Shown piece after piece: positions 1-11,845 of a stretch of 64,000 nt of DNA. The translations under genes were made by a program, and so were the position numbers. The notes below the pieces were generated by a model. It was not told where the DNA came from. It worked only from the letters and a program-made list of their open reading frames with translations, and ran no database searches. Every line of letters begins with the position of its first letter. Position 1 is the stretch's first letter. Origin of the DNA: Turbatrix aceti (taxonomy: Eukaryota; Nematoda; Chromadorea; Rhabditida; Panagrolaimidae); NCBI GenBank assembly GCA_963969345.1, contig OZ017767.1, positions 8,522,739 through 8,586,738 of the forward strand, written 5' to 3'.

Positions 1-1302
1 TAATAGGCATTTGGCATTGCGTGACAAGCTCGGCACATTTCTGCGATGCTTGAACTCAACTGCAACATGTCACTTTTTGTGTAAGCATTTCCGTGCACAA
101 TTGTCCGGACGAACGAACTGTCTCGGAGATGAACACTGGCTAACGTAAACGAGCGATTTGTCGTCTTGTTTTGCGCGCTGCTTTACACACATCTTCTTCC
201 TGGTCGCGAATTTCGTGGATATATTGTTGTTAGTCAGTGCGCTCTATCTCCTTGCCACAGCCATGTAATACATAAGTGAAATAGCAAATGTATGTATGTA
301 TAATCTAAAACTTGTAAGACTATCGCCGCGCGCACAGGCAAAGACGGTGACGGTCACACTTACTACCTTTTCACGACCGACCTGTTTGATTCGTTGTTTA
401 TAGACAACCAAGATAGAGAACACAAAAAACTATGATTCACGGGTTTTGGTCTCGCTTTTTCCAGACTTGTATAATTTTATTTGTTTTGGGATATTTTCAC
501 AGATGTTTGTTGCACTAAACTTCCTCAATTTATTGGCTCTTTGCACTTTTTTCCCCGACTGCGGGTGTAACAATTTTTCGTGCGGAAACATCATTTATTT
601 TCGTTGTTTTAAATACTAAATAGTAGGATTACACCTGCGTGACTTAATCCACTCGTTTAACGCAGCCCGTTTACACTTTTCGCGATCAATGAAATTTTTA
701 TAACCCGTCGCGACGGGCGATGCTTACTTGTGGCAGATGTGCGGCTTGCCAAATTTTGTTTTGTTTTTTGAAATTAAAATATTAGTAACTGTCCCCTATT
801 AACTGAACATTTTTTTATAAATAACTGAAATGACGGACAATTGGATTTTACACGATACAGACTTTTTCTTTTTAGCAAAGATTATTTATTCCATGAAACT
901 ACGCTGTTATGGATTCTGACACGGGAAGGATATCGTTTTTTGGATGTCACGTAATCTTCTTTTTTTTGGATTTAACTGACCTTGTTATTTTTTTTTATAA
1001 TTTTGGGTTTTGTAAACTGGTACAAACTTCATAATCATATCAATTTTTTGCGACATTTTATTTAGAAATGTTTTCTGCATTTTTTGTGTTTTATTTATAA
1101 ATTTTTAAAACTGTGGGCATCTTAGGAATTATTTAAAAATTACATGTATTATATTACTGCACTTGAAAAATCGCTTTGTAAATCTTTGAAAGATTTGTGT
1201 TCAATATAAAACACTGATTTTTTGGCTTGTAGATCCTTGGCAAAAACTGCACCTTTTTTAACATTTCTGCATGCCAACGCGTCCAATCTGCCAGAAGTCG
1301 TC
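1..1302. other. Non-coding region upstream of the NHA gene
   Basis: No reading frame here looks like a protein. The stretch is AT-rich with many T runs. A splice-acceptor-like TTGTAG ends at about 1232, so the last 70 bases are probably 5' untranslated or a trans-splice landing site for the antiporter gene. An upstream non-coding exon cannot be excluded. Confidence 0.5.
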
Positions 1303-4300
1303 ATGGACTTTGTTCAATCCCTGATCTCGCAAATCAAGGTAATCATCGATCAAAAACACGTGAACCAGATTCTGACAGCGACCCTCACCTTGGTCAGTCT
1401 GTACTGCTTTCTGGTTTCCTTCTTCGACCGAAATATCGCCGATCCCTTGCGTGGCCTCGACGGCAGATTTGTGGTTGCTCCAAATGGCACCGACAATCCG
1501 ACAGATGCCGTCGTCAGCGGTCAGGGCAATGATGTCACCGCGGTTATCTCGCTTTTCTTTCTTTGGGCACTGGCGCTCGTCTTTGGCAAAATTAGTCATC
1601 ATCTATGCCTCCCACCTCTGCTCGGCATGCTTCTAGCCGGCATTTTCTTTGGCAACGTGCCGGTGGTGAATGAATTTTTAAAGATTGATCGGCTCTGGGA
1701 TCTTCGATGCAGAGAACTGGCATTTTTGATTATTCTCATACGCGCTAGTATTGGATTGGATCCATTTGTTGTCAAGAAATCTATTGTGAGTTTTTTTTGG
1801 GAGAATTTTAGATAAAAATAACTGACAAATACATAGAGTTTTTTTTGCAAAATCACTGCTCTTGGTTGACCCGACAAAATATCAAACTACCAACTGTAAT
1901 CAAACTACCAAAAAACTGTGCATTTTATTCGATGTTTAATTAAACATAAAAAATACGTTAAGTTTACGTATTTCGGCATTTGTGAAAAATTTTGCGCATC
2001 TCAAAATTTTTTTTTGTTATTACACTGATTTTGTGTATAAAAAATATTTCACGACTTTAGTCAGTACAGTTACTTTCAAAAAAAAATTGTCTCTATTGCT
2101 GTTGTTTTTTTTTGAAGTATTATTATGCAAAAAGTAAAAAGAGTTGAATTTTTTATTGGCAGGCGAATAAAAAAAATTCAATCATGGAATATTTATCTTC
2201 TATTTAATTTTGTTTATTTGTATAAAAATTTTGCACATTAAAAAATAATATTTTTTTTATTAAAGAACTGGGTTATTTGGGTTGCGGTATAAATATAAGA
2301 CGCGGACAATAAAAATTTTTTTTACTACACATTTTTTCTAGCATTTTTTTATTCCGAATTTGTGGCCTTACAGTTTTCTGATTTTTGCGTTTTGAAGGCA
2401 AAAAGCTTCTAAGGTTTGTCACAGAAGCAAACACCTTGTTTTATTGCATTTATTTAATGCACACTTTGAAACATCATGAGCAACAAAATTGTATACAAAA
2501 ATGCTGAAAAAGCATCAGTACATTTAAAGTTTGTGTCATTAGATGCATTTTATTTCAATTTAGCTGTTTTTGTTCATGGGTTTTGGTGCAGAACAATATT
2601 TGGTATTTTCTCACATTTTGCTTCTAAATTTTATCATAGATGCTTTTTTATTCATAATTCACTCAAAATCAAAACAGAGAAACACAACAGGAAAATGGCG
2701 AGTGTCGCGGAATGCAGCGTTGAAAAGAGCGAAAGAAAAGTGCGCGCACACGAACGTCTCGCATTTGGCGAGTGTCGCGGATTGCAGCGTTGAAACGAGA
2801 GAAAAGTGCGCGCTCACGAACGTCTCGCATTTGGCGAGTGTCGCGGATTGCAGCGTTGAAAAGAGAGAAATAAAAGTGCGCGCACACGAACGTCTCGCAT
2901 TTGGCGAGTGTCGCGGAATGCAGCATCGAATTTGCCGAGGGTTGCGGCGCGCCGCGATTAGTGTTTATCTGATACCGTTTTTTTGATATCATGATATGAT
3001 CTGATACTTAAAAAATGGATCATGATCTTATACTGATATCAGGTTGAAGGAAAAAAAACGTGCCTGACTGATAGTAACCTGATATCAGGCTGATATCATG
3101 ATATCAGTCTGATATCGTGATATCTGTCAGATATGAAAAAAATCCCACAAAAAATCTCAAATTCAATTTCATTTGAATAAATAACATGCAATGTCGTCGT
3201 TTAGAAAAACGAGTAAAAAAAGTGAATCTTCAAAATTTCTCAAACAAATTCCTCCATAGAATATCCGGAGATTCATTGGAGTAAAAAAAACTTAGCAGAA
3301 GATTTTAGTGTTCAAAAATAAATAATAGCGAAAAAAATGACGGTAAAACCTAGTTTTTATACTCCGGAGATTTTTTCACACGTTGTAATCTCTCTCGAAA
3401 TTTCGCCACACTGCTTTAAACCCGCTTTTTGTTGTTGCTTCCGTTTTTTTGATCGAGATATCAGTATCATGATACTTTTTTCTGAGATCATGATACTGAC
3501 TGATATTAATTTTTGCTATCATGATATCATGTTGACTTTTCAAAATTCTTGCCTGACTGATACTGATCAGATATCAGTATCAGTATCAGACCCTGATATC
3601 AGGCTAAACCTGATATCAGATAAACACTAGCCGCGATCGCTAGAGGGGAAAAATGAACAAAATACAACTAATACAGTTAATAAAATTAGGTAAGGTACAG
3701 ATAATTAGCTTTTCTTTGTTTGCAGATTCTGACGGATTCTGATCGTCGCTGTCATCGTAATGTTAATGGAAACTTGCCGTCAGCGTTTCATAATCGCCGC
3801 GTTGTGGTGGACGATGAATCTTTTTGTGTCGGCGAAAAGTAAGATTGTCGATTCACGTGGAGTCGCGGTAGCATTTTTGAGCGTTATCCTGGTAGACGTG
3901 GAGTAAAAAGCGTGCTTACATTGCTCATAAGAATTTGATCTAAAAAAATCTTGAATCAAAATAATTTTTTTCTGAAAAATCCTTACCATACGAGCCAGTA
4001 TCTGCCGGTGTCACCTGCCGTGGACATCGTTGATGCGACGTGAACAGAAAGATGACGTCGAGAATCGATACAACAACGTTGATTGTTCAAAAAATGTAAA
4101 GTGAGGAAAATTCGCGTTCTGCACAAAAAACGTGCGCACGCTCGTAGTGAATGCGTTGTTCGTCCGTCTGTCCAGACGTTCAGAATTTTTTGGTGAAGGG
4201 TCGGACCGATTTGATAGTTATCACAGCGCGCGGCATCTAATGGAAGCATAGCACGCGCCGGCTGTCTGAACGATCCTTCTTTCCCTGGTCCCTCACTGCT

Positions 4301-7300
4301 TTTTCTTCGCGTCGCACTCATGACGAGAGATTTTCCCGCTGCCCGAGCGCGCTGGTCGAATTAGTTGCAAAAAAGGAATCTTGGGCCAAATTGGAAATTT
4401 TTCACTTTTTCAAATTAGATTTGTAATTAGAATAATATTTGAAGCATTTTGATATGTTTTTCAGAATTGTGGGACAATTTTTGATCAAAATCGAGTAGGG
4501 TTCGGAAGAAAAAATCCACGGATCTTCGAAATGTCGATAGAAAGTTGAAAATTTCAGGGTAGACTAAAAACAAAATTTGCTTTCGAATGGCTTACTCAGT
4601 TTTTTGATATCGAATCGATAAATGTCCTAAAAAACTGTTTTTTTCGGAAAATTAGAAAATTCGGAACTTTCTAGAACTTTGATCAAAAAGTGAATATCCC
4701 TAATCGAAAGCGCGGAGTCTTTTTGATCTACACTGAAATTTTCAGACACTTATCGAATCCAGGGGACATACGGTAGCAATTCTCTCGAACCCTACTTGTT
4801 CCAACGCCTGAGGCTATGAGGTGAAGCATTGCTTAACAAAGTGAGACAGAGCATCTCGTTAGAAATTTTTCGGCCTACAAAACGGTGTAACTCGCGAACT
4901 TTTATCTATTTTTTTGGCTTCACCAGATTAATTCGCGCAACATACACTCATTTTTGGTACCAATTTTCCAAAAATTGAAATCGAAAAAGTAGGGTCTGGG
5001 GGAAAAATCGGCATTCGTTCAGTTTGAAAGCAATATTGCTGAAAATTTCAGTATAGGAGTAAAAATGAATTCTAAATGCGGTGATGATATTCATTTTTTT
5101 CAATTTCGACCGAAAAATTCCTAAAAGTTCGAGTTTTCGAAAAAAAAAGCATTTTTGGAACTTTTTCGAACTTTTAAAAACAAAATAATACAATTTTTGA
5201 ATTCTGCAGGGTTTTTTACGTCTGGGATCAAGATTCACGCTACAACGCTCCAAAACTGTGTCAATGGCGAATTTTCCCCCAGACCCTACTTTTTCGATTT
5301 CAATTTTTGGAAAATTGGTACCAAAAATGAGTGTATGTTGCGCGAATTAATCTGGTGAAGCCAAAAAAATAGATAAAAGTTCGCGAGTTACACCGTTTTG
5401 TAGGCCGAAAAATTTCTAACGAGATGCTCTGTCTCACTTTGTTAAGCAATGCTTCACCTCATAGCCTCAGGCGTTGGAACAAGTAGGGTTCGAGAGAATT
5501 GCTACCGTATGTCCCCTGGATTCGATAAGTGTCTGAAAATTTCAGTGTAGATCAAAAAGACTCCGCGCTTTCGATTAGGGATATTCACTTTTTGATCAAA
5601 GTTCTAGAAAGTTCCGAATTTTCTAATTTTCCGAAAAAAACAGTTTTTTAGGACATTTATCGATTCGATATCAAAAAACTGAGTAAGCCATTCGAAAGCA
5701 AATTTTGTTTTTAGTCTACCCTGAAATTTTCAACTTTCTATCGACATTTCGAAGATCCGTGGATTTTTTCTTCCGAACCCTACTCGATTTTGATCAAAAA
5801 TTGTCCCACAATTCTGAAAAACATATCAAAATGCTTCAAATATTATTCTAATTACAAATCTAATTTGAAAAAGTGAAAAATTTCCAATTTGGCCCAAGAT
5901 TCCTTTTTTGCAACTAATTCGACCAGCGCGCTCGGGCAGCGGGAAAATCTCTCGTCATGAGTGCGACGCGAAGAAAAAGCAGTGAGGGACCAGGGAAAGA
6001 AGGATCGTTCAGACAGCCGGCGCGTGCTATGCTTCCATTAGATGCCGCGCGCTGTGATAACTATCAAATCGGTCCGACCCTTCACCAAAAAATTCTGAAC
6101 GTCTGGACAGACGGACGAACAACGCATTCACTACGAGCGTGCGCACGTTTTTTGTGCAGAACGCGAATTTTCCTCACTTTACATTTTTTGAACAATCAAC
6201 GTTGTTGTATCGATTCTCGACGTCATCTTTCTGTTCACGTCGCATCAACGATGTCCACGGCAGGTGACACCGGCAGATACTGGCTCGTATGGTAAGGATT
6301 TTTCAGAAAAAAATTATTTTGATTCAAGATTTTTTTAGATCAAATTCTTATGAGCAATGTAAGCACGCTTTTTACTCCACGTCTACCAGGATAACGCTCA
6401 AAAATGCTACCGCGACTCCACGTGAATCGACAATCTTACTTTTCGCCGACACAAAAAGATTCATCGTCCACCACAACGCGGCGATTATGAAACGCTGACG
6501 GCAAGTTTCCATTAACATTACGATGACAGCGACGATCAGAATCCGTCAGAATCTGCAAACAAAGAAAAGCTAATTATCTGTACCTTACCTAATTTTATTA
6601 ACTGTATTAGTTGTATTTTGTTCATTTTTCCCCTCTAGCGATCGCGGCGCGCCGCAACCCTCGGCAAATTCGATGCTGCATTCCGCGACACTCGCCAAAT
6701 GCGAGACGTTCGTGTGCGCGCACTTTTCTTTCGCTCTTTTCAACGCTGCATTCCGCGACACTCGCCATTTTCCTGTTGTGTTTCTCTGTTTTGATTTTGA
6801 GTGAATTATGAATAAAAAAGCATCTGCACATAGAAGTAAAATGTGAGAAAAATGCAAGAAATGAAAACGACGATTTCAACTTCAACAAATTCACCAAAAA
6901 CACGATCTCTACTTCTATATCCAGCCACATTTCACATTTACGTTTCATAATTATAAAAAACAGCGATGATCAGCATCTGTCTGGCGTTTTCGATTTGGCT
7001 TGCCAAAAAATGTGCGATTTGACATCATTGTCCGTCTGACAATCGTATAAGAAGTTTTTTTGCAATTATTACGCCATAATAAAATTCAATCATGACGACT
7101 GAAGTTTTTCAAAGAAATACACGTTTTGATGGCATCAAACTTCTTCAAGAAGTAGCTTTTAAAAAAAAGCGAGAAAAAATGGGTAGTAAAAAAAATTTTT
7201 ATTGTCCGCGTCTTATATAAAGAATTTGCTGTAAAACGCGTTTAATTTCACATTCTTCTGTCAAAAATATTTGAAACTACGATCTTTAGTCGCACACTTT

Positions 7301-8720
7301 TAATTATGTATTTTTGCAAAAAAAACTGTAAAAAACTCGTTAACTCAAAATTATAATTAATTAAAAAAAAATTTTTTTTCAATAGTTTTTGTTATCATTT
7401 TTTTAAAACAAAAAAACTCGTTATTATTTTACTGTTTTTTTATAAAAAAACTGTTTTTTCAAAAACAAAAACGAACGTCTGTTTTTGTTTTTTTAACAAA
7501 AATTTTCAAAATTTATAAATTCTCGAATTTTTTAAAATTTAAAAACTGACAAATTCATTAACTTTTTTTTCAGTTTAAAATTCAATTGACATTTTTCAGG
7601 TAATATGTTTCCTCCTAGGAATCATCACAACTCTCGCCGAAGCAGCATCTGTGACACTCGCTTCTCATTTTCTCTTTGAAATGCCGCTGTTTCTCGCAAT
7701 CGTTTTCTCCTTTGTTCTGACTTCCACATCGCCGGCCGTAACCGTGCCAACGATGATCGAGCTCCAACGCGAGAAACGCGGCACCGAAAAGGGCATCCCA
7801 ACTGTCGTTCTCGCTTCTGCGACTTTTGATAACCTTTTTTGTATCACTGCTTTTTACGTCACAATTGCGTTGTTTTTTTCCCAAGAATCAGGTGGCGATC
7901 TGATGTCCATCATTCCGAGGGTCGTCATCGAAGTCGCTGCTTCCGGGCTGATTGGAATTGGTGTCGGCATCTTGCTCCGCCTTTTTCCACATTTCGACAC
8001 GGGTTCGCTGCATTTTACCCGAAGCGCTGTTTCAATTTCCGTGGCTCTGGCTGTTTTTTATGGATCTAAAGCCCTGAAATTCCAAATTGCGGGTCCGGTT
8101 ATTGTTTTTATCGGAACGACCATTGCGGCCGCCAGGTGGAAGATGGATAACCCGGCTGGAGTGAGTTTGAGGAATGCAAAAAATTATAACTGTCTTTGAA
8201 AAATTTTTAGACACGAGTCGAAGAACGCGCTTTAGCCTACGCCTGGCGAATAGCATTCCAACCCTTGCTTTTCGGAATCATCGGCCAGCTTCTCAAATTC
8301 CAGATTTTTACCTGGGAACTCGTAATCGCCGCCCTTGCCATCCTGGGCATCGGTGTCGTCATTCGCATAATCGCCGCATTTTTTGTCATCGTTTTCTTCC
8401 GAAGATTCAGCATCCGAGAAAAGATTTTCATGTCCATCTGTTTCGTGCCAAAAGCTACGGTTCAGGCGGCACTGGCACCTATTTTGTTGGATCTTGGATC
8501 AAGAAGCGATGGGGAACTCGCCGTGCAAACCTGCATTTTGTCAATCCTCGTGACCGCTCCCCTCGGTCAGTTTATCATCATGGCCCTCAGCAAATTGTGT
8601 CTCGTCAAGGCAAACGCTGTGGCCAACGGGGAAACCGGCAGCAAGCAGTTTAGCTACGAAGCCGACGAAAAACAGCTCGACAACTTGCCGATCGAAAATA
8701 CGGATTCTTCTGTTTTGTAA
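1303..8720 (+). CDS. NHA-type sodium/proton antiporter (SLC9B family)
   Basis: Multi-pass membrane antiporter of the CPA2/NHA branch, which exchanges Na+ or Li+ for protons across plasma or organelle membranes. Three coding exons (1303-1785, 7600-8160, 8211-8720) join in phase 0 and give 517 residues, near the length of mammalian NHA2. Recognisable family segments are LLGMLLAGIFFG and ILIRASIGLDP late in exon 1, SPAVTVPTM in exon 2 and PKATVQAAL in exon 3. The ion-site pair reads D238-N239 (in TFDN), whereas the family usually has two adjacent Asp residues. ATG 1303 is chosen as the first Met of the open exon, because the frame upstream starts only at a splice-acceptor-like site. An AATAAA lies at 8760-8765, and the next gene converges from the other strand. 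Intron 1 is 5.8 kb and contains a giant foldback element. Confidence 0.9.
2697..2925. repeat. Tandem repeat, about 66-70 bp unit
   Basis: Three full units and a partial one, each starting GGCGAGTGTCGCGGA and containing CACGAACGTCTCGCATTTG. The mirror position in the right arm of the foldback (about 6670-6770) holds only about one and a half units, so the array expanded or contracted after the palindrome formed. Confidence 0.85.
2959..3629. mobile_element. Non-autonomous hAT-like element nested in the foldback
   Basis: 671 bp with terminal inverted repeats TAGTGTTTATCTGATA at both ends, flanked by a perfect 8-bp duplication GCCGCGAT (2951-2958 and 3630-3637). The undisturbed right arm of the host foldback has only one copy of GCCGCGAT at the mirror site, which proves insertion. 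An 8-bp duplication with TAG-type ends is the signature of hAT elements. Subterminal regions are packed with TGATATCA-like motifs, as expected for transposase binding arrays. No coding capacity. Confidence 0.9.
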
Positions 8721-8906
8721 TTAATTTTTTTTTCACTGTTAATTGAATGGGTATCCACGAATAAACTGACGTTTTTTTCCATCAGCGACAAAACTTTATT
8801 TCGTTTATAATCAATTTATTAAAAAAAACATGTTACATAGATTTAATAAAAAAGTTCATTGAAAAATAGAAACATGTAATTTTCTCAAACTTTGGATTTA
8901 AGAAAA

Positions 8907-9461
8907 TTAATCTTTTTTAAGAATCAGTTTTGCAATTTCGAAATTCTGCGATGGTTGCTTCTGTTCGCCGTCTACCGAGGATAGGGCACAGTTTAGAGTC
9001 AAAACAGAGCGTCCATCTGGTGAAGGGTTTCCTGGTTTAATATAAGTCGTTACTTTAAAATTACCCACTTGAGATTCACAACGGGTACGTTGAAGGATTT
9101 GGTCCAACTGGGCTCGAAGTTTTCGGTTTTTTTCCATAAGGGATTCTAATTCTTTCTTTCTGATTTTCGTTAAGTCAGGATTTTTTGGAGTAGGCGTCTT
9201 ACTATCATCGTCAAGTCTTTGTGGACGAGGTTCTTGGAGCAGTTCGGTATTCATGCTTTTTGCTGTCCTGATTTTTGGAGTCGCTTTGTCGAAAACATGT
9301 TTTTCGGCATACGGAAATTCTTGGGCTGATTTGGTAACTTTGAAATTTGGCTTTTGTTTAGATGGTTCTAAATATAGTGAGGACAGCAAGATACTATCAT
9401 CGATGTTGAATTTGTAAATGCGAGAATCAAGATATTGGTCACCAACTGAGGGTTGCGACAT
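8907..9461 (-). CDS. Small coiled-coil protein, local paralogue family, member 1
   Basis: Single-exon protein of 184 residues that I cannot assign to a known family. The N-terminal half is polar and probably disordered. A short heptad-like segment (ELESLMEKNRKLRAQLDQIL) follows at about residues 110-130. The last 60 residues form the conserved part, with RTRCESQ, KVTTYIKPG and SPDGRSVLTLNC. Three other genes in this window share this architecture, at 11846-14178, 19578-20470 and 22039-22894; 19578-20470 is the closest. The ATG at 9461 is chosen because a TGTCCAG acceptor-like site lies directly before it and no upstream in-frame ATG was seen. It converges on the NHA gene with under 200 bp between them. 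The C-terminal domain could bind a partner or nucleic acid, but nothing in the sequence shows this. Confidence 0.7.
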   Translation of the reverse strand: MSQPSVGDQYLDSRIYKFNIDDSILLSSLYLEPSKQKPNFKVTKSAQEFPYAEKHVFDKATPKIRTAKSMNTELLQEPRPQRLDDDSKTPTPKNPDLTKIRKKELESLMEKNRKLRAQLDQILQRTRCESQVGNFKVTTYIKPGNPSPDGRSVLTLNCALSSVDGEQKQPSQNFEIAKLILKKD

Positions 9462-9978
9462 TTTCTGGACAGAAATACCAACTTGTTTTAGTTCATGTGA
9501 ACTTGTCAGTCTAAGAAATGAATGGTTAATCAATGAAAAATGATCGCAAAACAACGTTGAAAAAAATACACATAGGAAAAACTACTATGTGTACAACACG
9601 GAAATGAAAGTATGTGTAATGTGGGGCGGTCTGGCGATCGCCTCGGATATTCTTTTCCGTTCCCAATGTGTTCTTCTTCGAGATTCGAGTTACTCGAACG
9701 ATCGAAAGAAGAACTCCCCCTGAGGTGGCATCCGACCGATCATCCTTCGGATATCCGACAGATCAGAAACGCCATCCGACGGATATCCGAGGTTTCGGAT
9801 GAGAACATCAGAAGCATCTGATTTCGAATCGGATGACGGATCGGATCATCCAAATCTTCGGATTTTGCGGATCGGATGATCCGACCGAAATTTCGGATGG
9901 TCACCTGAACCGCACCACTGAACTCCTTTCAAGCATAGTAAATGACAGGCTTTATATCCAGTGCAAGGTCCCGCCTTG
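9462..9978. repeat. GGATCCGA-rich low-complexity block, likely transposon remnant
   Basis: No gene. From about 9630 to 9925 the sequence is dominated by variants of CGGATGATCCGA and ATCCGA in both orientations, so it can fold extensively. It ends with GAACCGCACCACTG, whose reverse complement starts CAGTG as hAT ends do. A matching left end and target duplication are not convincing. Confidence 0.4.
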
Positions 9979-10520
9979 GAGGAACGCTCGCCATATCGGG
10001 CATTTCCCCATACGGGCGGTTTCCCATACACGCGTTACCCCATAGGGCGATTCACCATATCACCAAGTAATTTTTGTGGTGGAAACAGAAGGTTTAGTGG
10101 CATATATCAAAGTTGTAAATTTTTGAAAAAAAGTACGAATTCCGGGGATTCGTGTCATTCATTTGCAATTTCTACTTGATTGAATATTTTATACATTTTT
10201 TCAAATTATTTTATTTTTGAATTAGGCATACCGCATAAATTTAAAATAAAATTTGATAAATCAACACGTTGTCACTCAAAAATGATAACATTTTGTGATA
10301 CCGCATTTTGTGACTCCTGGAAACGTCAAAGTCAACTTCGGCGCGCACGAAAACCCGGAATTCGTATTTTTTTTCAAAAATTTACAACTTTGATATATGC
10401 CACTAAACCTTCTATTTCTACCACAAAAATTACTTGGTGATATGGTGAATCGCCCTATGGGGTAACGCGTGTATGGGAAACCGCCCGTATGGGGAAATGC
10501 CCGATATGGCGAGCGTTCCT
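9979..10520. mobile_element. Palindromic miniature element, about 540 bp
   Basis: Near-perfect inverted repeat: GGAACGCTCGCCATATCGGG at the left end is mirrored at the right end, and the arms continue inward through the CCCCATACGGGCGG-type segment to about 10150 and 10350. No clear target duplication could be read, so the class is uncertain. Confidence 0.8.
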
Positions 10521-10591
10521 ATGGGGAGTATGAGGGGAATACATTGCTTATATACTTGTTACACAAATCGCGTCTCCGCCTTTTCCATATT

Positions 10592-11588
10592 ATCGGAGTT
10601 CTGTCCTTCCAATTTCACAGCGGAATTGGACCACGCGAGAACAGAACACGATATTGTTGTTAGGAAGACTCACAAGATGAATAGTAGCGTTTATTGAGAA
10701 CTCCGGAGAAAACAACCGCACGCTACATCTTGGGAAAAACAACAATGAATAGGGAAAAACGTAGGTACGACGATGAAAAGAGAGACGCGTTCGGGACGTA
10801 ACGCCAAGCGTTCCCAAACTCGGGAAGAATTCCCGACAAGCTTAACTTTTGAAGTGAACTGGAGGCGACAAATGGCGTCCGATCTGGATCCTGAAAATTG
10901 ATTCCGACTCAACTTTTTACGCTTGTTCCAACGGGGCTACACTCGAGGCGCGCCGACTACAGTTTGCCTTCTGTGCTCCGCAGGTGTCCGCCCTTTGTGC
11001 TCCGCAGGTGTCTGCAACCGCGTCCTGCTTACTGTAGTCGCTGCCTTCTCGTATGACGACTTCTTGCTTCGTCGAGTCCTCAGGTTGCCTCCCTTCACAC
11101 TCCACCGAGATGTGGACGTGTTTCCGGCTCCGGACTTACTACCCTGAGTAGGCTCCCCCCTGTCGCGCCAGTGTGACCTTATCGTTAATCACTGGGAGCA
11201 GAATGACGCATCACTCGCTGCCTTTTCTCCACGACCACCGATTTGGTTCAGCCATTGACTCACGAGCCTTGAAATACCACTGATGCCTCGAAATACCATG
11301 TTGATTGACCGAAATACCCTGCGTCCATGCGTCCAGTAGAGAAGAGGCCGGGTTCGTAGAACAGCAGATGCACCCGAAAGTACACCCGCTTCCCGGCCGA
11401 TGCACCATGTATCGGAGTTCTGTCCTTCCAATTTCACAGCGGAATTGGACCACGCGAGAACAGAACACGATATTGTTGTTAGGAAGACTCACAAGATGAA
11501 TAGTAGCGTTTATTGAGAACTCCGGAGAAAACAACCGCACGCTACATCTTGCGCCAAGCGTTCCCAAACTCGGGAAGAATTCCCGACC
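10592..11588. repeat. Pair of direct repeats, LTR-like remnant
   Basis: A segment starting TCGGAGTTCTGTCCTTCCAA at about 10592 recurs at about 11410 with almost no change through the ACGCTACATCTTG motif and on to AACTCGGGAAGAATTCCCGAC. The first copy carries about 69 extra bases (10733-10800) absent from the second. The roughly 570 bp between copies have no convincing coding frame. Two direct repeats with non-coding sequence between them fit a gutted LTR retrotransposon or a simple duplication. No primer-binding site or TG..CA ends were confirmed. Confidence 0.5.
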
Positions 11589-11845
11589 GACACATATTAT
11601 AGGCGGAGACTGATTATATACCTTCCGTCACTTTCCGCCTTTCCGCCACATTGATAAAAATTCGTGGATAAAAATTATTCTGTACATAAATAGTCAAATT
11701 TTTTATCATTTATATGTTTTTCAGTATTCATAAAACAAACTACATGGCGTTTGTTTGCATTTGCATTTGCGATTGTTAACCCTCTCCGAATCATTTGTTG
11801 GTTTTTAGAAATACATAATATCTATTTATTTAGAATTCAAAAACG

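Larger units (their letters stand above)
2294..7217. mobile_element. Giant foldback element in the NHA intron
   Basis: The two ends carry matching inverted sequence beginning TATAAGACGCGGACAATAAA, about 60 bp long, with no clear target duplication beyond TA/ATAT. Inside, long arms run from about 2604 to 5138 and from 5139 to 6853 as a near-perfect palindrome centred near 5138. Two open frames (112 and 69 codons) are identical in both arms, so the arms are almost identical in sequence. The left arm is longer because of a nested hAT-like insertion (2959-3629) and extra tandem repeats (2697-2925). The segments between terminal repeat and inner arms (about 2360-2600 and 6860-7150) do not match each other, so the palindrome may itself be nested in an older element. 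No transposase is recognised. Confidence 0.85.

Noticed and set aside
2697..2925. Spaced repeats resembling a CRISPR array
   Set aside because: Units are contiguous and about 66-70 bp without unique spacers, in a eukaryotic transposon.
3983..4321. 112-codon frame, repeated exactly at 5957-6295 on the other strand
   Set aside because: Identity comes from the palindrome. Joining it to the next frame across the plausible small intron creates a stop, and the composition does not look like a protein.
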